This document shows positions 35,106 through 45,573 of a DNA stretch of 64,000 nucleotides, piece after piece. The position numbers and the translations under genes were made by a program. Source of the DNA: Amaurobius ferox (taxonomy: Eukaryota; Arthropoda; Arachnida; Araneae; Amaurobiidae). The stretch lies in the NCBI GenBank assembly GCA_951213105.1, contig OX578153.1, positions 51,957,020-52,021,019 of the forward strand, given 5' to 3'. The notes under the pieces were generated by a model that worked only from the letters and a program-made list of their open reading frames with translations, did not search any database and was not told where the DNA came from. Each line of letters opens with the position of its first letter. Positions within the stretch are counted from its first letter, which is position 1.

Positions 35106-36190
35106 TTACAGTAATGGCTGAAAAGAACGACGACCAAGCTGAATGCATGTCTCACAGCGGCGATTTAAGAATTGGCGAACTCTCTCGAACAGACCAGACA
35201 TGTAGTTCACTTCGGCAGCAGCGGCCGAAATTCTGACGACGAATTTCTCTTGACATTCAAATGGAGTGTCATAGACGAGACTCGTGAGATATCCCCATAA
35301 AAAGAAGTGTTGACACGACAAATCGGGCGATCGTAGGGGCCAAGCTATGGGATCACCTCGCCCAATCTATCGGCCAATAAAAGTAAAGTCCAGATAGTTG
35401 TTTAACTCTTGCCCAAAATGGGCTGGTGCACCATCGTGCTGGAACCACATACGCCGTTGGATGTTAGTTGCTTAATCCTCCAGCAATTCCGGCAAAACCT
35501 TCTACAAGAAAATACGGTACGTTCTCCCATTAAGTCCTTCCGGCATAAGATCCGACCCTATTAAGGGGTCGCCTATGATTTCTGTCCACACATTGACGAA
35601 GAATCGTCTCTGATCCGCATGTGGATATGTGGCATGTGGGTTTACACTCGCCCCCCACATGTTCATTGTGGATGTTAAATGTGCCTATACGTGAGAAGGA
35701 GGCTTCATCCGTGAAAAGCACAGTCGCCAGAAAATCTGGCATCGTCGCACTTTGTCACAGGAACTATCGAACGAACTCCACGCGACGAGGGTAATCCGGT
35801 GTAGTCATTGCTTGGATTCGCTGAAGATGGCACAGGTGTAACTGCTTCACATGCAGAACCCGCCATACCGTTGATTGTGCCACACCAAGAGTTCACCCCT
35901 ACTGTTCTTGTGCTTTTGACTGACCGAACTGTTACTGTGTTCAGAATCGCCTGTTCCATACTTTGCGTTCTAGCACTCCTTGCCCGACCTGCAACAGACC
36001 TTGTAGCTAGAAAGGATCCCGATCCACATAACCGCCGATGCAAGCGTTCGAATGTTTTACAATTGGGCAATCGCCTATGCGGGAAAGGTTTGCGTACAGT
36101 CGTTGTGCCTCTGTTGTTGTTGTTGAGACCCAGACCGTCCGACCTACCAGAAAGGTTGTGCCTCTGTGCCATTCCAATTTGCAGCTTCAT
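35106..36190 (-). pseudogene. Tc1/mariner-type transposase pseudogene
   Basis: Reading on the minus strand through several frameshifts gives 'VGVNSWCGTINGMAGSA' (helix-turn-helix remnant), then 'MPDFLATVLFTDEASF', whose Asp in FTDEASF matches the first catalytic residue. Next comes 'MWFQHDGAPAHFGQ' with the second Asp, then 'SPDLSCQHFFLWGYLTSLVY' with the third, and the conserved end 'NRRCETCIQLGRRSFQPLL'. All three acidic positions survive, but the frame is broken at least three times and a 40-base SINE tail lies within the N-terminal part. Open frames on the other strand here are shadows. Confidence 0.85.
36115..36154 (-). mobile_element. Tail-only SINE insertion, 40 bp
   Basis: The insert consists of the SINE 3' tail only ('gacccagaccgtccgacct' with TTG repeats) and is bounded by perfect 13-bp duplications 'gttgtgcctctgt' at 36102 and 36155. 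It is an extreme 5' truncation produced by target-primed reverse transcription. Confidence 0.93.
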
Positions 36191-36210
36191 ACATGAAATG
36201 AAAGTCGGCT

Positions 36211-36258
36211 TTTTAACACTTTACAACAAAGTTGAAAAGTGTTTATGACTTTGTTCAT

Positions 36259-36293
<35 letters not shown>

Positions 36294-37325
36294 GTCTGTC
36301 TGTCTGTCTGTCCGTTAGCACGATAACTGCCGTAAAAATGACTTTATCAAAATGAAATTTTAGTATGTTGTTCAGACGGTCTGTAGGACCTATGGGAATA
36401 TAAATAAATAATATCACCCAATTAGTTTTTTATTGAACCCGGGTTGAAAAAATGAAATACATTGAACCCTATGGGACCTAATTTTTCAAACATTTTTTAA
36501 GTAAATTTAAAATTCACGAATTGCTTCGAAATTTTTAGAAAATATTCACATTATCCCATAGAATATATAAAAAAAAATTCAGTAAAATATGTTAAGTAGT
36601 TTTTTAATTAAAAATTATTTAATATAGGGAAAAAAACAAATTCAATTAAATTCTGACTTTGGGATATCTTCCAGAAAGAAAAGAGAGATATATTATATAA
36701 TAAATATCTCTCCATTTGTTTAAATGTTTCGCATATGGGAGTGGCTTCACATTTTAAAATAAATTTGGTAGATAACAATTTTTCATTTTTAACACTTTAC
36801 AACAAAGTTGAAAAGTGTTTATGACTTTGTTCATTCTGTCTGTCTGTCTGTCCGTTAGCACGATAACTGCCGTAAAAATGAGTTTATCAAAATGAAATTT
36901 TAGTATGTTGTTCAGACGGTCTGTAGGACCTATGGGAATATAAATAAATAATATCACCCAATTAGTTTTTTATTGAACCCGGGTTGAAAAAATGAAATAC
37001 ATTGAACCCTATGGGACCTAATTTTTCAAACATTTTTTAAGTAAATTTAAAATTCACGAATTGCTTCGAAATTTTTAGGAAATATTCACATTATCCCATA
37101 GAATATATAAAAAAAATTCAGTAAAATATGTTAAGTAGTTTTTTAATTAAAAAAATTATTTAATATAGGGAAAAAAACAAATTCAATTAAATTCTGACTT
37201 TGGGATATCTTCCAGAAAGAAAAGAGAGAGATATTATATAATAAATATCTCTCCATTTGTTTAAACGTTTTGCATATGGGAGTGGCTTCATATTTTAAAA
37301 TAAATTTGGTAGATAACAATTTTTC
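36211..37325 (+). repeat. R-family repeat, two copies in tandem (576-bp period)
   Basis: Each copy starts at the terminal hairpin 'aacactttacaacaaagttg' plus 'aaaagtgtt', followed by (CTGT)n, 'acgataactgccgtaaaaat', 'gacggtctgtaggacc' and 'accctatgggacctaat', and ends at 'ggtagataacaatttttcat'. The two copies differ mainly in CTGT length and a few single bases, so the duplication is recent. Confidence 0.95.
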
Positions 37326-38885
37326 ATTTTTTTAAAATTTTATATAACTCTTCATGACAAATTTAATTGATGGCATTTTAAATGCACTTTCCTACGTCCC
37401 AGAGAGTTAAAATTTGGTACACAGCTTAAATTTGTTGAACATTTTATTCGACAAAAATTTGATGGATCTTTAAATATAGATCATACATTTTTTTCGAAAT
37501 GGCCTGAAAATAATCCCCGTTCACTTCTATAAATCATTGGTGTAATATTGTTAAAAATTCTGATGTGGACAGCACATGTCTTTCTCTGCAGACTCATATT
37601 CGTTCTCTTTATTTATTCAATGATAATTTGTGTTTATCTGCACAACATAAGTATTTTAAATGACATTGAATTTACACGTTAAACTTAAATTTGGTTCTCA
37701 TTTGATAGCTGGACTTATTGTCAAAGGTGGCGTAGCGAAAACGCGAAAAAACTAGAATATCTCAAGAACGGCTAGTCCTAGAGTAATGGGATTAGTCTTA
37801 TTCTTTTTGTTGTCAAAAATCACATATAAAATAGGAATTTAATTGATATAATTGAGCACACGTAGTCTTTTATTTTTATATATAACGATTTTTGCTGGCC
37901 ATTTCGCAAAAATAGCCCGTTCCTTTTTCCCGAATCGTAGTAGAATAACCTACAAATGATTTGTATACAAAATTTTGTTAAATTTGGTATATAAATCACT
38001 TGTAGGTTATTGAAATATTATACTCCAAATTTTGTTAAATTTGGTTCATTAGTTTTTAGCTAGAGTGGATAAAGGCAATTTCTGCGGCCATTTTTCAAAG
38101 AAGGCAGATTCTTTCATTACGAATCGTACTATAATCTAATGAACATCAGGATTTCCCACAAAAAACATACCTACCAAATTGTATGAAATTCGGTCCATTA
38201 GTTTTTCAATTAGAGTGGATGTAATATCCACACAGACACACAGAAACATACACAGATACACCCTTACACACACAGACGTCTTCTTTCTGGTAGGTCGGAC
38301 GGTCTGGGTTTCAACAACAACACACAGACGTCTTCCTAAAAGTAGTTTTTTCGTGTTCTAGAAGTCCCAAAACGTGTAGATCCTTTGAAAATTCGAGTTC
38401 CGATCTTCGGCACGATTCCAATACTTTGAGTACATACACATACACATATATATTATCTGTGTATTATCTGTGTATCTAAATTCCGTGCCTATGCAATTAC
38501 AATAGTTGTGATTTTAAATGATCCCTAAACTTTTATTATTTCTTCAAGGAAGCCTAATTTTAACATATGCAGAATGCAAATATCTCAAGCGATTGTAAGA
38601 TGAATTACATAAGAATTGCTGAATTTTTTTCACACAAAATTATTTAGCTCTGGAGTCTGGAATACAAGTTATATGAATGAAATATTCATTGATTTTGCAT
38701 AAAGAATCAGATGATTTATATTTCGATACACTTTTAAGTATTTAAGTATAATAAATTACTGTAGTACTGTGATAATGTAAAAGATATTACCACTGAATGA
38801 ATCACATTTTAGAAATTTTTAAATGAAATTACATTTCAGTTGGAAAGTGTTTCATAATCAATGCTTATGCATGATTGATCTTTCT
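37326..38885 (+). repeat. Composite repeat downstream of R
   Basis: It includes 'aacttttcatgac'-type text, 'gcactttcctacgtcc', a microsatellite-bearing segment with (CACAGA)n near 38230, and the 130-bp unit type near 38690. Most of it recurs, inverted, at 48410-49890 in the same internal order, so the whole stretch moved as a block. Confidence 0.85.
38284..38319 (+). mobile_element. Tail-only SINE insertion, 36 bp
   Basis: The insert 'tttctggtaggtcggacggt' plus (CAA)n is flanked by a perfect 16-bp duplication 'acacacagacgtcttc' (38268 and 38320). The inverted relative of this repeat near 48960 lacks the insert, which confirms the event. Confidence 0.95.
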
Positions 38886-39525
38886 TGTTTTAAATTTTAT
38901 ATAACTCTTCATGATAAATTTATTTGATGGCATTTTTAATGCACTTTCCTACGTCCTAGAGAGTTAGAATTTGGTACACAGCTTAAATTTTTTGAACATT
39001 TTATTCGACAAAAATTTGATGGATCTTTAAATATAGATCATACATTTTTTTCGAAATGACCTGAAAATAATCCCCGTTCACTTCTATAAATCATTGTTGT
39101 AATATTGTTAAAAATTCTGATGTGGACAGCACATGTCTTTCCCTGCAGACTCATATTCGTTCTTTTTATTTATTTTTTCTATGACGTCATTTGAATTAAT
39201 TTCAGTTGTTTTCGATGAAGTTTTTAAATATAATAAATTATCGTAGTATTATGATAGTTTTAAAAATATTACCGTGGAATGTATCGCTTTTCAGATATAT
39301 TTAAACCAGGCAATTTTTATTTCAATGCCGTCATTTGAATGAAGTTCATGTTTTTCAATGAAGGTTTAATTTTTCAAATATAATAAATTAATGTAGTATT
39401 ATGATAAGTTTTAAAATATTACCGAGGAATGTATTGCATTTTCGACTGTTTTAAATAAAATTGCATTGAAGTTGGAAAGTGTTTCATAATCAATGCTTTA
39501 AGCATGATTGATCTTTCTTGTTCTA
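38886..39525 (+). repeat. Second partial copy of the composite repeat with 130-bp units
   Basis: The first 290 bases repeat 37326-37620 directly. They then switch abruptly near 39170 into the tandem 130-bp units that match 22836-23190, ending at the 'gctttaagcatgattgatct' hairpin. This is a mosaic of two repeat segments. Confidence 0.82.
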
Positions 39526-39751
39526 TATTTGTAAATTCCCCTACCGTCTTAAAAGTTGAAGCTGTGAATAACTGCTACATACTGATAAGGTCATTCATTC
39601 GGTGTTACGAAAATGTGTATAAGAGTTCTTCTTCTGGCCCAGATGAAATTTGCATACGTGGTTTCTTCTTCAACCAGAAATTAACAACCAGAATGACGCT
39701 TGAAAGTTTGCGGAGCGGCCGCTTTCTAACGAGTAAGCACCCTCTAACGCC

Positions 39752-39858
39752 TTTAAGTTTCATTTCCAACTCGGTAAAGTATAACAAAAAATATTTGGCT
39801 TGGTGTGTATTACCACCTCGTAAAGTTTGGCCGATCTCTTTTTAATCACTTTGCATCA
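39752..39858 (-). repeat. Solo terminus of the 34.9-kb transposon family
   Basis: Reverse-complemented, it reads 'aaagtgattaaaaagagatc' and 'ggccaaactttacgaggtgg', matching the terminal region at 34912-35010. No transposase is attached. The 113-codon plus-strand frame over 39504-39845 is therefore not a gene. Confidence 0.7.
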
Positions 39859-40105
39859 AAAACTAGAGCTTGATAGAATTTTTTTCATTTATGATTGACA
39901 ATTAGATTATTCGAATTTCAACATTTCCGTTGTATTATTTAGTATGTAAAACAATGACATCCCCGAACAATGCAGGTAGTACTCAGTATATGGATGATTT
40001 ATATTTGAAACTACACTATGGACGGATATTATCAAAATATTTTGAATTGACTCAGGAACCAAGTGCATTTTTCAGCGGTGTTAAACCGTTGCCAGATTAA
40101 AAAAA

Positions 40106-41086
40106 TCTGATGTGGGCAGCACTTGACTTTATATAATGCAATGAATTTACTACTTTTACAGTAAAAAAAATAGATTATTTTTATAGTAGTTATTTATATT
40201 ATTTGCAAAATATTGAATTTTCGTCAATGAGTCGTCATTTTCCATGTCGTCATCATCAATGAGTCGTCATTGATTTAGTGTCATTTTTATCGATGTGGCG
40301 AGTTTTTCGTTAATTTAGCAGCATTTAAAAAGTCGCGAAGTTGGCGATATTCCAACAAATTCATCGCCAAAATCTCGCCAAACTTTATGGACGAAGAAAT
40401 AAGTTATTCTTACAGCAGATAAATGACTATTGGCGTTCAAATACAAAAGTATTACTCAAAGTATCTTTTTTCATGAATGGAACGAGCGAGATCCACGAGA
40501 ATGGTGTCACACAATTTATCGCATGGTATTATATATGAAAAGTAAACATGTTTCTCAATAGAAAATATTTTCTTTTTATTTTATATGACTTTTTGATAAT
40601 TTTTTTTTGAAAAATGTGCAATATCTCGAGAACGGTTCATGTTAGCGTTCTAAAATTTATGTTAATCGTTTTCTAATGAAAAATTACATAAGAAATGTCT
40701 ATTTCCGTAACTTTATTAGCAGTTTTGATTTTTTGACGATTTTTTCAAAATTTCACTCGAAAATTTAGGGGGGTTCTGAACGTTCGATTGCGAATAAAAA
40801 CAATAGGTTTCCAGTGTTTATGGATTGTGATTTTGTACCAAATTTCGTTCGAATCGGTCCATTCGTTCGTCAGTTATCGTCTCCACAGACTCACTGACAC
40901 ACACACATACATACACACACACACACACACACAGACACACACACAGACACACACACAGACATCACTTCAAAATGTTCGATTCTTGATCAGGGATGCTTGA
41001 AACGTGCTCTCCCGTCGAAAACTCGAATTCGAATTTTCGACCCCGTCAGAATACTTTCCTTATACATTATGTCTATTAGGAAAGTA
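40106..41086 (+). repeat. K-family repeat, near full length
   Basis: All K blocks are present in order, with a slightly altered internal palindrome ('gtcgcgaagttggcgat') and a terminal hairpin at about 41052-41086. The (CA)n tract is interrupted by 'cagacacac' units. Confidence 0.9.
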
Positions 41087-41263
41087 AAAATAATCACATA
41101 TAATGTATACGAATTATTTTAAAATAATAATTTTTATGCTAAATCTGCAAAAAATATAAAAACATTCTCATTCTTAAGAATTATGAGACAAATAGACCTA
41201 ACGCACTATAGAATACAAATGTATGAGGAAAAAAACTAAGTGGAGATTCACACTTCAGGTATT

Positions 41264-41320
41264 CGACCGTCCAAACAGTTACCTTACACCTTTCTGGTAG
41301 GTCGGACGGTCTGGGTTTCA
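41264..41320 (+). mobile_element. 5'-truncated SINE insertion, 57 bp
   Basis: It contains the last part of the SINE from 'cgaccgtccaaacag' to the tail, flanked by a perfect 14-bp duplication 'acacttcaggtatt' (41250 and 41321). About 41335-41778 is otherwise unassigned. Confidence 0.95.
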
Positions 41321-41778
41321 ACACTTCAGGTATTATTTTCATGCTTTTAATGTATTTCATATCCTGCCAGACCCAGAATCAGATTCATGAAAAATACATT
41401 GTAGCTTCGTTAGCCCTTTACTATATATGTTTTCAATTCCACTCTTTTAGTTTCGTGTTATATTTACTCCAAATTCATTAAGAACTAAAATAACCAAACA
41501 TGAATAATATATCCTGTGTGTTTCTGTCTCTGAATAATATATGATTAGTTTATCCTGTTTAGCCTGTCTTCACGGTAATGAAATGCTGCTATCGAAAACC
41601 TTCCTGAAAGGAATTAAAATGTAAGTTAGATACATTATTTATAAAATGCAAGCTTCAAATCATTATATAATTAACCTTCTGAAGTACCTTAATTGCATTG
41701 CATAGGTATTTCACCATGGCTGTTTAATCTAAAATATAAAATGGAAAATTCAAAAACACATTCCGCAGTGAAATACAT

Positions 41779-41934
41779 TACTTTCCTTATATACATAATG
41801 TGTAAGGAAAGTATTGTGACGGGGTCGAAAATTCGAATTCGAGTTTTCGACGGGAGAGCACGTGTCAAGCATCACTGATCACGAATCAAATATGTTTGAA
41901 GTAATGTATGTGTGTGTGTGAAAGTGTGTGTGTT

Positions 41935-41981
<47 letters not shown>

Positions 41982-43123
41982 TTGTGTGTGTGTTTGTGTG
42001 TGTGTGGCGTGTGTGTGTGGCGTGTGTGTGTGTGTGCGTGTGTCAGTGAGTCTGTGGAGACGATAACTGACGAACGAATGGACCGATTCGAACGAAACTT
42101 GGTACAAAAATCACAATCCGCAAACATTGGAAGTCTATTGTTTTTATACGTAATCGAATGTTCAAACCCCCCCTAAATTTTCGAGTTAAATTTTGAAAAA
42201 ATCGTCAAAAAATCAAAATCGCTAATAAAGTTACGCAAATAGACATTTCTTATGTAATTTTTCATTAGAAAACGATTGACATAAATTTTAAAACGCTAAC
42301 ATGAACCGTTCTCGAGATATTGCACATTTTTCAAAAAAATTATCAAAAAGTCGTATAAAATAAAAAAAATATTTCCTATTGAGAAACATGTAAATATGTT
42401 CACTTTTCATATGTAATACCATACGATAAATTTGGTGATATCATCCTCGTGGATCTAGCTCGTTCCATTCATGAAAAAGGATACTTTGTTGTTGTTGAAA
42501 CCCAGACCGTCCGACCTACCAGAAAGGTGTAAGGTAACAGTTTGGATGGTCGGGAAGTGCCACCCAATTTAGACCGGAACACAGTGGGGGAGGCATCCAC
42601 AGGGACCGTACCCTCCTTCCCCTACCACCAACCTCTCGGAAGGACTTTCGGACCCACATGTTTAACGTGATCGTACTCCGCATGAACACGGCGGCAGTTT
42701 TGGCAGTGGCTGGAATCGAACCCGGGCCTACCGAGTGCAACTCCAGCGCGCTAACCAATGGGTTACCGCTCCCACAAAAAAAAGGATACTTTGTGTAATA
42801 CTTTTGTATTTGAACGTCAATAGTCATTTATCTGCTGTAAGAATAACTTATTTCTCCATCCATACCGCCTGGCGAGATTTTGGCGAAGAATTTGGCTGAA
42901 TGTCGCCAACTTGGCGACTTTTTTAAATGTTGCCAAATTAACGAAAATCTCGCCAAATGGATAAAAATGACGCTACATCAATGGAAATGACGACAAATTG
43001 AAGAAAATTCATTATCTTGGAAAGAATATAAATATCTACTATAAGAATAACATTTTTTTTAACTGTAAATGTAGTAAATTCATTGCATTATATAAAGAAA
43101 GTCATGTGTTGCTCACATCAGAT
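41779..43123 (-). repeat. K-family repeat, full length, minus strand, split by a SINE
   Basis: It runs from the terminal hairpin ('tactttccttatatacataa' onward) through (TG)n, 'actgacgaacgaatggacc', 'cgttctcgagatattgcac' and the GCGAC block to the head 'cacatcaga' near 43123. A SINE interrupts it at 42489-42775. Confidence 0.92.
42489..42775 (-). mobile_element. Full-length tRNA-derived SINE, minus strand
   Basis: Tail, body and tRNA head are all present on the minus strand, with the B box 'gggttcgattcc' and A-box region as in the copy at 8361. It is bounded by 'aaaaaggatactttgt' at 42474 and 42779. Because the duplication is perfect, the insertion is young. Confidence 0.95.
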
Positions 43124-43309
43124 TTTTTTGAATTGTGAGACCGTTTTCTACAAATCTTCTTACAAGAAGCTTAGTTCAAGAAATATTCAAAAATGCTTTT
43201 TTCCAAATACGCCAACCTTCAAAACAACAAGAATTAAAAATCTTGTCCGGTATATCTGTCAATCATAACTGCTTTTGATGGCTCCCCAAACTGCAGAGCA
43301 ACCGGAATA

Positions 43310-43312
43310 ATA

Positions 43313-43364
<52 letters not shown>
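43310..43364. repeat. (TA)n microsatellite
   Basis: About 26 TA units. About 43124-43309 and 43365-43400 hold nothing else recognised. Confidence 0.97.
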
Positions 43365-43365
<1 letters not shown>

Positions 43366-43399
43366 CTTATATGTCTGTCTATCATGACAGATATGCAGA

Positions 43400-44650
43400 A
43401 TTTCAGCAGAAATTATTGGAAAACTTAAATTGCACACTTTCTTACTATCTAGCGATTTAACTTTACACCAAATTTTAAACCTCTATCTCATCGCAAGCCG
43501 TTTAGGAGTGAAGACCCCGCTTAAATAAACATTTTCGAAAAATTATAATTTTCGCGAAGGTTTTATCACACAATCGACCAGTACATCATATTTCGAGTCT
43601 GTGTCTTTCATTCCATATTTCGAACATTTTGGTGTATGGAAATCCCCTCAAATAAATTTTTATGAAAAATCCGAAGTTTTATCAAATTTTTGACCCGTGC
43701 ACCAAATTTCAAATCCCCACCTTACTTAAAAGAAGACGTTTCTCGGTTTTCGGAAAATTTCTTTGTTTTTTCTCCATTTTGGTGTGCGGCACCGCTAAAG
43801 AAGCAAATATTGGAAAACTGAAATCGTACATTTTCTTTTAAACTATCTACCTGTGCAACAAAATTTAAAATCTCTGTCTCACCATGCAGGGTGTTTTTCT
43901 TTTATTAAACACTTCGAACATTTTGGTGTTGATCAATATCCCTACACCCCAGTAAATACTGTTGAAACATGTGATTTTTTCCAGGGGTTTATCAAATAAT
44001 GACCCGTGTAAAAAATTTCAAGTTTCTATCTTACTAAAGTATTTTCCCATATATCGAACATTTTTATGTGCAGTATCCCTAAAGTAAGTACGTAGCAAAT
44101 ATTGAAAAACTAAAGTGTAAGTTTTTTTCTTTTCGAGCAACCTACCCTTATACAAAATTTAAAGTATCTATCTCATCTCAAAGTACTTTTGTTTTATCAT
44201 TTCACCTATCGAGAGTTTTGGTGTAGTGCACCCCTTCAGCTAAATACTTTTGAAACAGGAGACTTTTCTCGGGGATTTTACCGAACGATTGATCTGTGTA
44301 ACAAATCCCAAGCTTCTATATCACTTAAAAGAAACCTTTCTCATTTACTCGGCAAATTCAAAGTTTTGCTTTGCATCTCCCCTAAAGTAGCAAATATTGG
44401 AAAACTGAAATTGTGCATTTTCTTCCTTTTGAACTATCTTCCCATATACCAAATTTAAAATCTCTGTCTCATTACGAAGAATTCCGTTCTATCATTTCAC
44501 ATTTCGAACGTTTTGGTGTGGACCACATTTTCTACAAAACATTTTTCATGGTTTTTTATCGAATGATTGACCCGTGTACCGAACTGCAAAGCTACATACG
44601 GAAAGTTCCTAAAAAAGGCGTGCCAGTCAGACGGACACATGAGAATTAGT
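43400..44650 (+). repeat. Diverged tandem array with a period of about 295 bp
   Basis: 'caaatattggaaaactgaaa' or a variant recurs near 43412, 43804, 44095 and 44391. Each is followed by 'cattttctt', 'ctatct', 'aaaatttaaaatctctgtctc' and 'tttcgaacattttggtgt'. Short sub-repeats within units use the same phrases. Frames of 78-89 codons across the array are incidental. A (G)11 run follows at 44671. Confidence 0.75.
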
Positions 44651-44734
44651 ACATATAGATATTCCTGAGGGGGGGGGGGGGTATATCGTTTCTCATAGTC
44701 ACATTTGGTAGCCATAGTCGCATTTGATTCAGGT

Positions 44735-45545
44735 TTGTCTGTAATGATGACTATCTACTTGCTAATAGCAGGAATTAAAGCCTATTTATGTTTGTCTATA
44801 TGTCATGACCGCTTTTGATAACATCCAACTTGAAAAAACAACTGCAATTAAAAGATATTTTTCTGTCTGTCTGTCTATTATTACTGCATTATATGGTCAC
44901 CAATTTGCGGATCTATGAAAATTATAGAAACTGGTTCTGTATGTTATTTATCATAACCTCATTTGATGACTTCCAACCTACTGAACAGCGAAAATTAAAA
45001 CATATTTCATCTTTCTATTTGTCGCGAGAGTTTGTGATGACCAAAAACTGTCGGAAGAACAGGAATATAAAAGCATGTATGTCTGCATGTCATGCCCGCA
45101 TTTGATGAGCCCCAAATTACAGAATAACGGGAATGAAAAAATATTTTTTTCTTTTTCTATCTAATATTACTCTTTTTTATGGCCACCAACTTGCAGATAA
45201 ACGGAAATTAAAGACAATGCTTATATATATCGACTGCCATGGCCGCATTTGATAACCACCAGCCTTGGGAGCAAAGGAAATCGATAAACATATTTTTGCA
45301 TGTCTATTTGTCATGACAACTTTTGATGACTACCAACTTGAGAAACAACGGAAATTAGAAAACATGTTCCTGCATGCCATATGGCATAGCCGCATTTGAT
45401 GACCAATATCCTGCGAAACAACGGAAATAAAAAAAAATACATGATTTTTCATGTCTATCGATCGTGTCAACTTCTGACGGCTATCAACCTACAAAACAAC
45501 AGGAATTAAAATATTCATCTATTTGTCTATCGTGACTACTTTTAC
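44735..45545 (+). repeat. Diverged tandem array with a period of about 90-100 bp
   Basis: The repeating order is 'tgtctat..tcatgaccgc', 'atttgatgaccaccaac', 'aacaacggaaatt' and 'aaacat'. Eight or nine units are recognisable. Confidence 0.78.
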
Positions 45546-45573
45546 CCGAAAATGTTCAACACACGTGTACATA

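Larger units (their letters stand above)
34912..36208 (-). mobile_element. Tc1/mariner-type transposon remnant
   Basis: The left terminus 'cagtgtgattaaaaaaagat' follows TATA. The matching right terminus is missing because an R repeat abuts at 36211. It contains a broken transposase on the minus strand. Sequence like its left terminus occurs alone, inverted, at 39752-39858. Confidence 0.78.

Noticed and set aside
35705..36248. 146-codon plus-strand frame and 161-codon minus-strand frame over the transposase pseudogene
   Set aside because: The plus frame is antisense to the transposase, and the minus frame mixes correct and shifted reading with a SINE tail. Neither is an intact gene.
39504..39845. 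113-codon frame as a host gene
   Set aside because: Its second half is the terminal region of the transposon family at 34.9 kb, and no domain is recognisable.
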